A stretch of DNA of 64,000 nt from Epiperipatus broadwayi (lineage: Eukaryota > Onychophora > Udeonychophora > Euonychophora > Peripatidae): contig JAQFVV010006648.1 in the NCBI GenBank assembly GCA_028023455.1, forward strand, positions 434,001-498,000. Direction: 5' to 3'. This document shows positions 1-13,178 of this stretch, piece after piece. The stretch's first letter is position 1. Each line of letters starts with the position of its first letter. The translations under genes and the position numbers were made by a program. Below the pieces are notes generated by a model. That model did not search any database. It was not told the origin of the DNA and saw only the letters and a program-made list of their open reading frames with translations.

Positions 1-404
1 AATGCCTTCATGAGTTTGAAATCTTTGTATTTTACTTATATTTATTTTAATATTTAATTTATTGATATATTTTAATTGCATTTTAATATTAAGTAAAAAT
101 AAATTATATGAAATTCAGAGTCTTTATCAGCTGATTTATTTACTGTGCTAAAAGTTGTAGGACTAAATCTCAATAGAGACAAACAAAAAGAAAGATTAAT
201 CTATTGCATTTGAAATACCACCAGAAAATTGAGTGATTGTTATATAATCATGCAAATAAATTTTTCCAAATACCCAGGATAATTACATTTTAAAAAAAGT
301 TATAAATTAGATTGAAACTTCTCCATTAAAGTTTGAGGAATTACTATCTTAATATAAATCAAGCACTAATTGTAGATATTGTATGTGTGGGAGATTATGA
401 TCTG

Positions 405-550
405 TACCAACTGATGAGTGCTGATTCTGCATGAAATGCATATATTGGAGATCATGTATCTTTTTTGAATGTGTGTGGTTATGTGTATCGGTTTCTTGAG
501 ATAGAGTGGAGGATGAATATACTAAAAAAACCAGAGTTCAAATCCCTCTG
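405..550 (+). repeat. SINE-like dispersed repeat, copy 1
   Basis: A block of about 145 bp recurs in inverted orientation at 1731-1874. The two copies share a left module (gatgagtgctg, then atgaaatgc, then tatattggagatcat) and a right module ending in a tRNA B-box-like gttcaaatccct. A third location, 59291-59350, holds only the right module. The repetition is seen directly. Calling it a SINE rests on the B-box-like end and the small size. No clear poly-A tail or target duplication was found. Confidence 0.55.
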
Positions 551-1730
551 TTTACTTAAAAAAGTCATTATTGATAGAACAACTGCTACATTCTGAATTC
601 AAAAGTCAGGTTCAGTGATTGTGGAGAGTAAATTTCATATCTGCTAAGAACCAATTAAAATTTCCTGATCAAGAATATCTACTCTTCCCTTATAGGATAA
701 GATGCTGTTTGGGAAAAAATGTAAATGCAGATAGAGCTAATACTTTTTGTGTAATGTTTATCTTTATCTCTTAATCGGTTTATGATAATTCATTAAAATA
801 TAACTTTGATCTATAAAATTTGCTTTAAAAATAAGATTTTTTTTGTCAAAAGTTAAATTCTTTTTTTTCATAGAATATTTTTTCTCTCATTCTTTTTCCA
901 GTTTTTTAGTTACTTAATTAGTATAGGAACGAGTTGTCAAAAGCTTCTCATAACATTTCTCTGCAATTAGATTTCCATCTTTTATGGATCCAATCTCCTT
1001 TTTTTTTGATTTTTGCAAAAGTCCTGTTATGATCTTGCACAAGGAAATGCAGTCATTAATGAATCACTTTAAAGCTGGATTTGGAATAAAGGTTTCATGT
1101 GGCAAATGATTCCTCTTTTCAGACTAACATAAAAATGGAAAAACCTTGAAAAGATAATCTAATAATGATTTGTCTTTTAAAATCCTGCTAGGTACATAGT
1201 GCCTAGAGAATTTCTCACCAGAGCAACAGAAATAGTTGTAAAATCAATAATAGTAATGGTAATAAAGCAAAGATAATGGTAATAATAAAGATGAGTATTG
1301 TATTTTTTTTTCTAAGTATAGGTATACAGAAGGAAAACAGCATTAGTAAGTAAGAATTATGGAGATTTAAGATAGATATTACTGTTCTTAGTGAAAATCA
1401 TCTTCTAAATTAAACAAGAAAATAATTCCAAAGAGAAACTTCATGTTATTGGATTCATTGTGAAGGGGTCTATTATTGAAATTTTTAGATATATTAATGA
1501 GATTAAAATTCGTGTGTATAATAGCACTTTTTCTCTATTCAGCAATGTTTAAGCCCTAACATTTGATTCAGAAAGTTCCGAGAAAAAGAACTTTTATTTT
1601 TTTCTTTGAGACTTTAATGCATATGTTTAGCTCAACGTTATTGGCTCTGGAACAGTCTTATGTTATATTTGAAATACAAGCATAATTCATATATTTATAT
1701 ATTATATTCATATATTTAAATGTAATTATA
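551..1730. other. AT-rich stretch without recognised gene
   Basis: The stretch has no open frame with recognisable protein similarity, no tRNA or rRNA, and only short A/T runs. Confidence 0.6.
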
Positions 1731-1874
1731 AGGGATTTGAACACAGATTTTCCAGCTCCCTTCGGCTACCCACTCCATCTTATAAAATCGATTCACATGA
1801 TCACACACATGTGAAAAAGATAAATGATCTCCAATATAAGCATTTCATGCTGAACCAGCACTCATCAATTGGTC
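1731..1874 (-). repeat. SINE-like dispersed repeat, copy 2 (inverted)
   Basis: Read on the minus strand, this matches 405-550 over its whole length: gatgagtgctggttcagc, atgaaatgct, tatattggagatcat, then gtgttcaaatccctt at the right end. The right module (gatggagtgggtagccgaag) is cleaner here than in copy 1 and contains an A-box-like tagccgaaggg about 15 bp before the B-box-like motif. That spacing is shorter than in a true tRNA, so this is a decayed or rearranged tRNA-like promoter at best. Confidence 0.55.
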
Positions 1875-4800
1875 CTGACTGTTATCAATAATTTGTTCAG
1901 GCAAAAAAATGAAAATAAATATAGTCATGCTCAAACAATGGCTTCTTATTAATTACTTTATAATTAAGAATCAGAATATAAAGGAATATTACTCAACTAT
2001 TTTCAAGCACAGATTTTAAAGCATATTATATACTATTGTGCTTCAAGGTCTAAATAATACTCACACTGAAAAATATGACTATTGTTAATATCTTCCTAAG
2101 AAATTTAGTGTTAATTTTTTTTTTAGAAGCAACTACTGTCTGTTTTAAATTTCAGGAAATATTAAACAAATTTGCTGGTTTGGATTTTGAGGAATAACAT
2201 GTTACCTACATATCAATTTTTTTCTAAGGAATGTGATATGGTTGTGGATACATATACCTGTTTTTGAGTCAACTAAAAAGTAGAATTTGGATTAACTCTT
2301 TAATAGTAGCATTATTATTAGTGATTCGATTAAAATGAAATATAGCATTCTGTGTTTATCATAATAATAAATTGAATGTGAAACTTAATAATAACATAAA
2401 GATTTAAAGATGAAACTTCAGTAAACTGAAAAGAATGTTTAAAAGTTATTGATAGATTAAAACTGCAACTTGCTGATTATAATCACTTGAGATTCTTTTT
2501 TGTTATATTGAAAATATATATATACCTGAAAAGTATACTTCTATTGAATCGTTACATGCCATGTTTTTTTCATAACAATATTTTAAACAGATGATGGGAG
2601 TATTTTGATTATCTTTTGATGATAGTTTTAATGATATATCCATCTGTTCAGTATATTTAGATTGAAAAAAATATCTAGCTCAATAAAAATAGACTTCTTT
2701 ATTTTAAAAGTGGAAAGGTTGTTGCTGGAATAATTTTAAAATTTAGTGATCAAATGTTAGTTTTAAAATTACTAAAAAAAATTTCATATGTATATAGATC
2801 TGTTTATCTATTTATTCTATTTCCTCAGTTTATAAAATTAAAGAGGATAGAAAAACTGCAATAATTATCATGAAATATTACTGTTGACAACTGCAGGAAA
2901 AGTATTTTTTACTTTATGAATAGGTTGTTTTCAAGCACTATATATATGGATTTAGAGAATTAGCGAGCATTATAGCCATGGATTTTGTTACCAGACAAAT
3001 GAAAGAGAAATGTTGTGCTTTACAATTTAAGGCATTTCATTAATTAATTAAAAGATTTCTAGAAATGAATAAAATTAACTGTTTTTACATTTAAATTTGT
3101 TCATATTGTACAGTGTTTTTATGATGAAAGGAGAGATTAAGATATTACTACTGTTAATAAATATCTGAGGAATTTGAAATGAAAACTATTAGTATTAGCT
3201 TCTACTTTGTTTTTTATTATTATGATAGTGCTTTTTCAAAATAGTTTATAGGTATCTTATTGAAGCAGGCATCAAAATGTAATGTATAATCTGATAATGT
3301 GGGTCAAAAACAAGAATATATCTTTTCAGCTTTTAATTGTGGGGAATCATTTGTTGTTTACATATGTCTTTATCTATATGTTTTAAGGATTGTGTTAAAT
3401 TTAGAGGTTTCATTACATATTGTAAAGGTATAATACACCAATGACTATACCATTTTTGCCCGTTCAAGAGATTATCTATGGAATGTTATCAATGTTTAAA
3501 CTGCTACTGGAATTTCATAATTAGTATCTCTTAACATCTTTAAACTTCAGGATTTTATTTGAATGATCTTACTATTTTGGCATTTAAAATTCTATATTAC
3601 TTCCTCACTGCTAATTGAACCAAAATATTGTATTGGTTGTTGTATACAATGACTAATATGAAGTTAGCTCAGGTAGGTAGTATTTAAATTTTTCATATTA
3701 TATCTTGTGATACATTTAGAAGGTTCCAAAAACTAGCTTTCATAAGTTGTATGATAGTTTGAATTGAATAACAAAATTCACAGCTTGTAGGGTTTTCTGT
3801 ACAGCATATAGAATAGATGAGTCTTGCTTTAGCAAGTAAGAAGAGATACAATTAGACATAGTATTAAAAGTATTTCAAGATCATTTTTTGTATAAGAAAT
3901 TGGAAGAAAGCATAATAAAATATCAACAGAAAAATGAACCAGCATGTTTTATATGTGGATATATTTATATTTCACTGATTGGTTTATATAGTCATTGCAA
4001 AATCCATCTCTAGTTTTTTTATCTTTTTCTCTTAGAATTGGAATGATCATTCTCATTTGCAAATGGATGCAGCTAATGATAAAGCAATTAATAACAAAGA
4101 GGAGATCTAAGCTAAAAAATAATTAAATAGCTAATCATCAGGTTTGTTATGTGACATTTAATTATCAGGATGGATGGATTGAGCTTCAACTTTAGTTCTC
4201 GAGTGTCATTCTATTACTATGCTAAATTTCATAGGATAGAGTCACAATGAAAAGATATAATTGAGCTGAACTTGAATGGTGGTTTATGAACATTATTTAA
4301 CCTGATGACTTCCTGAAATAAGTCAGTGTTCTATTTGAATATCAAAGTCTACTGATTTTTAAAGCTAATAGAGGCTGAATTGAAAAGTTTTTATCATATA
4401 TTTTAATTCTTATGAATATATAGATGTTATTGTAATGGATGTTAAGATAGAACACGAGGTAAGCAAATTTTTTTATTGACATTCATATTTCTGATTGTAA
4501 ATTTACTGTTTGAACTAGAGTTGTTGTTTTTTTAATTCTGTGTTACAATATTGTGACTATTTAAGAAAGTTATGGTTAAATTCTAGTAAGTCTATTGATG
4601 TTTTAAGGAAAATGGTTTGTTATTATTGTGAGACTAAGGATATAAAATGAAGATTATCTAGTGAGTTCCTGATAGGGAATATATCCAAGATTTTAAATGT
4701 AGCACTGGTCATAATTGTTTATAGAAATGTCCACAGAAATAGAAATACTTTCCTTGTGCTTGCTTAGAATCTTTATTAGCCATGGTAATTTTTTTTTTTT

Positions 4801-6300
4801 AGCTGTGGTAATTTGGTGAGAATCTCTCGTTACAATATTTTTAAAAGTTGATTCAAACATCTGAAGATATTCGTAATTCCAATTCCTTAGATAAGAATGA
4901 AATTCATATATTAAAAATTGTTCCACTCTTTTTGTTGATAGGTTGATTTCATTTAATTTTGAAAAAAAAATTAATAAATAAGCAAGAAGATATCAAAAAT
5001 TTGTTAAACAATAAATAAAATCCTCACCTGAAGTGTCTAGTAATTCATTGCAAAGTTCAAAATCTCTTGCTACTACTTTCCCCAAAGATGACATCTTACT
5101 TCGATATTTAAAATATTTTATTTGGTCCATATAGTTAATTTTACAAGATAATGAGTAATTTGGATTGAAACCATGAGATTATGACAATAATAATTTGTAT
5201 GAGTTCATCTAATATTATTTTTAAATATGTTGGGTTTTTTTTAAGTTTCAAAACTTATTTTTGTAAAATACAATGATAATCAAAACTTTGTGCTTCTATT
5301 TTTAAGATTTGTATTATAATTCTCTTCATCTTTCTGACTATGGCTTGAACATCATGAGTGCAAACATCAACATATTTTTCATATTTAATTTCTTCCCAAG
5401 ACTACTGACTTGTAGTGTTTCACATATATAAATATAGCTTTTCAATAGCATTATTAAATCTGTAAAGATAAATATATTCACAAGTAGAAAGTCCTAAAAT
5501 ATCTTTAAATTAATCCATTTGTAATGAATATTTGCTACAAAATAAACTGATGAAGCATTTCTTTTTCTCTGTCCTGAAAAAGATGAGTAACACTTTTGAA
5601 ACATCTGATTTGTTGCTTTGTATAGACTACTCATTTGATATGCATATTAATATTGAAACAGTCGATCTTAGTTCAAGATCGAGTTTCACTGTTCTACCAC
5701 AACAGACGTTTTATCCTGCTTTTTTTTTGTCACCTGTATATAAACTATATGTATATTTCTGAGAAGCGTCTATAAAAGTTATAAATATAAATTTTAAATA
5801 AAAATTCTTTAATTATTTTGATATTAATATCTCTAGATTCGACTCAGATATATACATATATTAACGGAACTTTTATATATATATAAGCACAAACAAATAT
5901 TGTAAATAATTTTGTATTTTTTTTTCTTAATTATATTTTTAATACTTTGTAATTATTTTTCTTCATATAATTACACAAATATTCAAAATGGAAGATGCAA
6001 TCGTTGACTGTCCAAGAGTAATTAAAGGGGTGGGAACATTAGTTTGTTTCATGATTTTAAAAGACATTTTTAAATTAAAATTAATGAAAGTAAAATTTAA
6101 AACAAAGTCAATTGTTTTAGTTAGCTGTTAACATTTTTATCAAATCTATTTCCAATCTGGAAATTGATTTGAATTTATTTTTGGACAGTTATCTTGCGAT
6201 TGCATCTCCAATAACAAAAGAGAGAATATTTCTGTAAATTAATGATTCAATTAGAGTTAAGAAGTTTAATTAAAAACATTCTTTGAATAACTGAAAACTG
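1875..6300. other. AT-rich stretch without recognised gene
   Basis: About 4.4 kb of AT-rich DNA with scattered poly-A/T runs and short TA microsatellites. Open frames such as those at 4693-4926 (minus) and 5532-5762 (plus) have low-complexity composition and no recognisable domains. The final few hundred bases precede the candidate promoter at 6302. No conserved upstream element stands out there. Confidence 0.6.
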
Positions 6301-6301
6301 G

Positions 6302-6333
6302 TATAAATAGGACCAAAAATCTATTGTGTCAGA
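6302..6333 (+). promoter_or_regulatory. Candidate TATA box and initiator
   Basis: A TATAAATAG box begins at 6302, and an initiator-like TCAGAG has its A at 6331. This is the canonical spacing of about 29-30 bp for RNA polymerase II promoters. The DNA just downstream becomes clearly less AT-rich and contains a start codon in good context and a splice donor. A functional core promoter is an inference from this arrangement. Confidence 0.5.
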
Positions 6334-6526
6334 GTTCGGTCCATAGTCACTAGCCGACTCCATGTCTGTTTAATTTTTGAGGGGCCTCAGCTGCATTCCC
6401 TCCGTCTTCAGCTCCACTCTTCACCATGCAAAGATGTAACTCCTACCACTCAAGAGTGCCTGTGCCATCAAAGAATGCTGCCTGCCACAGAAGATTCATC
6501 AGTACTTCATTCCATCGAATCCCGAG
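6331..6526 (+). CDS. Candidate first exon, mitochondrial-presequence-like; possibly LDHD exon 1
   Basis: The predicted transcript starts near 6331. A 4-codon upstream ORF starts at 6362, and the main ATG is at 6426 with A at -3. It reads 33 codons plus two bases to a splice donor (gtaatc) at 6527. The peptide has no Asp or Glu, several Arg/His and many Ser. It contains an R-R-F-I-S-T run fitting the R-x-F-x-x-S/T mitochondrial processing pattern. This composition is typical of a matrix-targeting presequence. LDHD is a mitochondrial flavoprotein and its recognised exons lie downstream on the same strand, so this may be its first exon. None of the intervening FAD-binding-domain exons could be found, however, so the link is unproven. 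It could belong to another mitochondrial gene or be a chance open frame. Confidence 0.4.
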
Positions 6527-8670
6527 GTAATCAGACCAAAGATATAATCATATTACCTATTTGTAACTCTGTAAAGTTGATATTTTCTTTATGTTTAATC
6601 TTTTTTTTAAAAACTCACTAATCGGCGAGTATGTTAAATTAAAAATTATCTTCTTGTATTGATTCTCTTCTATCTAAATCATATTACTGTAAAAACTTTT
6701 CATCTAACTCACGCTTCTTCTTATTCTTATAATTTAGTGCGGTTATAATTAATTTTAATGATATTTTTTTATATGTTCACTTAATTTTATTAGTAAATGC
6801 TAATCAAACCCAGTCTTATGAACTTCTATATTCTGCTGTGGAATAGAAAAAAAAAAGGGGGGGGGGGATTAATGAGTTCTGGTTATTTATTTCTAAATAG
6901 TTCGTAAGACTGAATTTTTCTTTTAAAATGAATATATGGTTTTTTTAAAAATATATATTTTACCGTAAAATTATACAAACTGTATAAATACTTTGCAATC
7001 TGGGGTGGATATTGGTGTCCATTAGTTTTATTAATTTCTTTATTCATCATCATCACCAAAAAGGCTTGTGAACAAATTCTATTTTGTTGTTCACACTTTT
7101 AAGCGCATGGATTTGGTTTTTTTTTTATATATATTTAAACAAAATAGTATTGATTCAAGAAGGGGGAGAAATGCACGCTTCATTAATTATAGTTTAACTT
7201 ATGATAAATGACTTTATCTTATATGGGTCATTATTTTAGCATATCATTACATATTTGTTAAACCATTTAAGGCTTTATTTTAGTATTTAAATTCAATGAC
7301 TTTATATTCTCATGATAGCATTGCTGGCATATGTCAAATTATTAATAAGCCACATAGGGCTTTGATCTGATTTGCCTGTACCTCATTTGAGGGAATCACG
7401 ATCATCTTCATTCATCATTCTTCTCCTTCAAGTATATATTTATATACTGCTTTGATTCACTCATATCTCATGCCGGAGATTCAAAGCCTCCTGTCTTTTA
7501 GTGTTCTCATTCATAATAGAAGTCTAGGTCTACTTCTGGAACATGTAGGTTAGTGTAGATGCTCTATATGGCTCTGTCATGATCCAGCCCATAGAAACTT
7601 CCTATCTACCTTTCCTTTTTCGGTACAGTAAGCATGAAGCTAGCGTACCACCTTAAAATTCAGAGAATGATGTTTTCTCGGCCAAATGTGCCACCCTCTC
7701 TCACTGACATAATGCTAGCACCACAATTTTTTATAGTTAGTTTAGCAAAATAAATCATAATGATATGTGATAATGAAATGTTTTTCTCTTTGTAATATTT
7801 TTGGTTGGAGTTTAGATCCAACTTTTCATGAAGCTGCTCTCTCTTTTATTGAAATAAGCCATCCTGTATTTATAGAATTTCGCAATATTCTATTGTTAAA
7901 TGTTGAAAATGTAAAATAATGTTTTTAGTCTACTTACTGATCAAAGTGTCCTTATTTTAATTGTTGTAAATAAAGTCTATAAATGGAAAATAAACTTATG
8001 TATTAAATCCTAAGGGCATCCTACTAAAATCGTATAATCAGCGAAATTCTATTGTATATAAAACGTCCACCAAACCACCCAGATAAATCTGTTTTGAAAC
8101 ATTGAATAAAATCCTATTTTTAAATATACATTTGTATTGTAACCTCCACACTAAATTGATATTTGTTAAAATAAAAATAATTGTATCAAGTTTGTTAAAT
8201 GTTTATAAGGAAAACAAAGTTTTAAAGGCGTGAAGTTGATTATATATATAAAACTCATCTCGAATTTTGTCCAAATAAATAGTCATATTTTAAACTTAGT
8301 CTAATTGTTCGAATCTCATTAATATATATATATTTAACTTATATCTCGGGTTCACTCAATCTCTCATCATCATCACCAAGTGAGTTCTCATGCAAAATGT
8401 TGTAGCACCGGGCCGGGATGGAATGAATTTATGTTGTATCACCATAGGTGTTGTCCATAGTGTTATAGATTTGGGGAATGGGCAAACAGGTTAGAATTCA
8501 TGATTGCTCCTGACCTGTGTATCTCGGGCATGATTGGATTCGGGTACTTTTGCTCAGATTCTAAATCTTGTTGGATTGACATACATTTTCGACTGGTACA
8601 ATATTTGTCATGAAAAGCTTAATAATCATCTTTTTATATCTTTATCTTCCTTATTGCATTTCCAAATCCA
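6527..8670. other. Putative intron or intergenic DNA, no gene recognised
   Basis: AT-rich DNA with a run of ten or more G at about 6857-6867. There are two more complex stretches, about 7370-7740 and 8400-8600, with higher GC but frames broken by stops on both strands. They may be decayed mobile DNA. No LDHD FAD-binding exon was found here. Confidence 0.5.
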
Positions 8671-8895
8671 TGTAATATTAATACTATTTATGTTCTTTAA
8701 TACTTTTTACAATCCACTAGACGGTTTTGATTGCTCCAGCAATCTTCTTCATTACAGCCCCTAGACGGTTTGATTGCCCTAGCAATCTTCTTCAGTAGAA
8801 GTTCTGAAGAAGATTGCTGGGAAAATCAAAACCATCTAGTGAGTTGTAAAAAAGCATTGTAAAAAGTAATAAAGAACATAAATGATATTATTACA
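8671..8895. repeat. Foldback (hairpin) element
   Basis: The left arm (8671-8757) and right arm (8801-8895) are reverse complements with few mismatches. Both contain the actagacggttttgattgc type sequence and its complement. Between the arms lies a second partial copy of the left-arm core (8758-8800, ctagacggtttgattgcc ... agcaatcttcttcag). A related aatcttcttcaggg motif occurs at about 34383. No coding content is seen. This could be a MITE or a foldback derived from a larger element. Confidence 0.7.
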
Positions 8896-11584
8896 TCTTT
8901 TTATATATGTATGGTCTACAAGGTTCCTCATTTGCATTTCGGTAATTTGAGGATTTTTCACTGAGCCCCAATGTAATTTTTGGAAGATCTCACATCTTTG
9001 TTTTCTTTGTATTCAGTATAGTTATTTTCTAAGTCTCTATAAAATTTAGTGGAACTCAGAGAACTGTTTACTAAAATTTTATTACATCACATTATGCATC
9101 AGAACCATCTTTAATCCCAATATATTTAAACCCAAAATTTACATAACTATCATCAGAATTTCATTTTTATTTATTATTAATTGAATCTTGTTTTTCATTT
9201 CGATTGTGATTTCATTTTGTCAATCATTGATGTTCCAGTAGATTTTTGTTTTGAAATTATCTTCTTCAGTCCCAAATCTATTTATCAATTTTCAATAGCT
9301 ATATTTGATACTTATAATTATATTCAGCACTGCAAGTTAATTTTGTTTTTATAAAGACATTACACAATTTAACAGTATGAAAATAAATATTTTTATAATG
9401 TAAAATATAGAGGATAATAAACTATTTTTGTTTCATATTCACATAACCAGACTTAATCACGTATAGATTGATTGCCACACCAACACAGCAACTGCACTGC
9501 TATGGAACAGAACTGCAGTGCACGAGACAGAAAATACATTGGAAGTTAATTAATGACAGAACTTTGTTACTGCTACATATATATAAATTTAAATGTAAAT
9601 TATATTAGTTTTAGCTTTTCGTCTAATCCCATCTCACGGAATGTTAGTGTTGCGTAGAACTCAGTTTGGCAAATGCTGTTATATTCTTTGCTAAGTTTCT
9701 GTTTGCAGCACTTAAATTTAAGTTATTTATTTAGAAGTATCTGTGAGAAATGGTCTCATTTATATCTCACTTTTTTTTTATATTATATATCAGTTATAAA
9801 CTAAAGACATATACATATATAACAGAAAACATATATATAACAGAAAGAATATTTAAGATAATTAAATAAATTTAAATATAAATTAGGGAATAAACTTAGA
9901 TTATTCTTTCAAATTTTTTTATTGATACTTATTTTAGCATTTTAAAATACTTTGAAAATCTTCAATCACAAAAAATTTAGCGGAAAAGGAATAGCTGTCT
10001 TGATAGATATAACTTTCAATATTTTTTTTAGTAATCAAGAGCTATTTAAACTCTTGTAGATCTGTTATTTTTTTTATTTAAACAAAAAAAAAAACTTATT
10101 TTAACTGAAAAATAAGATTTTAAGATTTTATCTTGTTTTAATCCAATTCGCTTTTTAAAAAGTCAACAACAGAAAACAAAATATTCCACGTACATTCAAA
10201 CTTAAAAAACAAATTCTTTTTCAGGCTTAAACATCTGGTTGTTTGTTTTAAAATATGTAAAACAATCTTTTTCCGACAGATTATTTTACTTACAATAAAG
10301 TATCCAACATTTTTAAAATAGTCAATGCGGGACGTATTAGAATTTCAAAGTATCAGATATGGGACATCCGGGACTGCTCATACGAAATGCACAGTTTTTC
10401 TTTCTTTTTTTCAGGATGATTTTTATATATAAAATAAAAACAGATTTATACTTGTTTTTTAAAAATAAAAGTGAACTTAAAATTAGCTTTGAAGATATCC
10501 TATTGCAATTAATATTCTCAAACTGATATATAACACATTATTTTGATATACATATTCATAAAACACGTGAGAATTATCTGGCAAAAAAGAAAACCTCTTA
10601 ACTTAGCCGTATTTGGCTAATCTATATGTTGCAAACTCATCCTAATTCAGCTGTACTGATGATATTTGGGACGAAATGCTCTGATCTTTTAGTATCTTGA
10701 CATTTCCAAGCCTATGGGTGACTTGTTTTATGGGCAGATACAATTATGACTGTAGCTAGCAGCTTCATATTCTAGGTTTGAGCATGTCTTACTGCAGTCT
10801 ACAATATTGTGGACAACGTACATACTGCCGTTCAATATCTGACAGTTGTCTCATCTTCTGAAAATTATCAACAAGTTGTTGTCCATTTTGCCTCTCAAAT
10901 GGAACTCGATGTAGAGCAAGATCCTATTCTTAATTGGCCTGTGTTTGCATTGGATATTTATTTTCTTTTATTATTTCATTGGTTGATTTTATTGTAACTT
11001 GAATTCGATCTTTAATAACATTATAGGCAATATTATTATTTGAAGTTAAACTCCTGTTGAGTTGGGATAAGTTCACAATACTATAGTATTAACACTACTC
11101 GTTATCTTGTTGGTTACATATTAATAGCATCAATGAAGCTACAATATTTTCTGGGAAAATGTATCTATTTCATTGGACTGCAGTATAAGAATCATATGAA
11201 GTGGAAGGATGGTAGAATGAGTTGTAAATATATTTAAGTGATATTCTGAAATTACCTACAAATAGAATAAATATTATAAAGATATGATAATTTTTATATC
11301 TTATGTGATATAAACTATTAAATTGTATTATTGTGACAACTAATTCAAGACAAGCATTTGGTTTATCTCCAATATTGTATAACAAGAATATAATCTCTTA
11401 TGTTCAATAATTTAGATGATTTTTTTTACTTCTCTTTATAATATTTTATATAACAAAAAAATTTTTTTTTAAATTTCAATAGTATGTATGGCAATGTAAA
11501 TAGTTATAAATATGGTTAGCAATGATGTTTCCAGGGAAAACAATAACTTTTAACAGTCCTAAGGCTAAATTATTTTTGATCTAG
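8896..11584. other. AT-rich stretch without recognised gene
   Basis: Mostly A/T-rich DNA with poly-A runs around 10080. A less AT-rich patch at 10600-10960 contains short open frames in two phases, one of them Cys-rich, but with an internal stop and no convincing splice sites. Confidence 0.5.
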
Positions 11585-13178
11585 TCATCATCATCAGCCA
11601 TTATCAGTCAACTGCAGGATGAAGGTCTCTCCAAGTTCAATCCATCTCCTGATCTCTAGCCTCTCCTCTCCACACCACCCCTTCACACTTTCTTATTTCA
11701 TCTATCCATCTCACATGTGATCTCTTTCTGGATCTTTTACAATCTCTTGGAATCCAGCTTAAGATTTCATTTGTCCATCTATTATCATCTCTTTTAGTAG
11801 TATATCCAACTCAATCCACTTCAATCTTTTAATTCTTTAAACGATATCATTAACACCTGTTTGTTCTCTTACTCATGTATTGCATTTTCGATTCCTTCTT
11901 CTTACTCCTAACATGCATCCCCATACTTCTTTCAGTGGTCTGAAGTCTCTGTATTGCTCTTTTATTAAGTGTCCAAGTCTTAGATTCACAAGTAAGAAGT
12001 GGTAAAACATTTATTAAAAACCTTCCTTTTCAAACACATAGGCATATTTCCTAACCTGCAAAATCTAAATGACTTAAATAATCTCCATTTACTTTACTTC
12101 CCTTAACTTCCCATTTTATTCCACAAAATACTACTTGCAAAACTGCAAGAAAAGTTTTGGAGATAGATCCTATCTTACACCCTTTTTAATGTTTAACCTT
12201 CCTAATATCATTATATAAACTACTTGCCTCGATGATCCAATGCTTTAATCATTGAAGAAATGCTTATAGAATCAAATGGCATTTCATAATCTACAAATCC
12301 AAATCATAATGGAAACTCACATTCATTGGTCCTTTCTATAACTTCTTTCAAAACTTGGACATGATCTACTGTACTAAAATCATTTTAAAATCCAGCCTGT
12401 TCTTTTGGTTGATTGAAATTCATTGTTCTTTGTAGACAAGTTGTAATTATCTTAGTAAAGATTTTGTATAAGACTGATAAAAGACTTATAGGTCTGTAAT
12501 TTCTAATATCTTCTTTATCACTTTTTTTAAATATTAATATTAATACTGCATTTTTCTAATCATCTGGTGCATCTTTATTATTTAGACATTTGGTAAAAAA
12601 AAATTATATTTCTTCACCTGCTTCTTGTAATATATCAATTATAATTCCATCATTACCTGGAGCTTTTCCCTTTTTCATAAATTTAATTACATATCTCACT
12701 TTTTCATTTAACATCCTGGGAAATTCAGAAGATATAATAGATGTATGGGGTACTTGCTCTTACTATATAATTCTTGATAGAACTCTTCTATTCATTTCAT
12801 GATGTCATCTCTCTCTTTAGTAATAGTTCCATCTTTTTTTCTTAATATAGATATGTTTCCTACCAATATCAAAATGTTGTTTTACACTCTTGAGACTTTT
12901 AGTCTCTTCTATAGCTTTCCTTGCTAGTTCACGATTATACTTTCTTATATCATTTATCAACTCTTTTTTGCATTATTTTACAAAATTTGAGATATTCAAT
13001 TCTTCTTAATGCATCATTTTTATATATCTTCACATTCCTTCTTTTCTTCATAAATTCTCTAGTCCCAGTAGAAATTTTATTGGTCAATTACTGCTTTTTT
13101 TTGCTAGCTATCTTTCTTGCAGTTTTTAAAAGTGTATCAGTTATTTTCCTATTAATTTCATTCAAATCTGAATCATAT

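Noticed and set aside
6852-6867. Poly-G run as a regulatory quadruplex
   Set aside because: A single homopolymer run following poly-A is more likely a microsatellite or sequencing artefact; no further G-tracts are nearby.
10600-10997. Possible exon: an open frame starting 10809 and, in another phase, a Cys-rich reading with a CCPFC-like motif resembling a von Willebrand factor C domain
   Set aside because: The Cys-rich phase contains an in-frame stop, no convincing acceptor or donor flanks it, and the similarity rests on a few residues.
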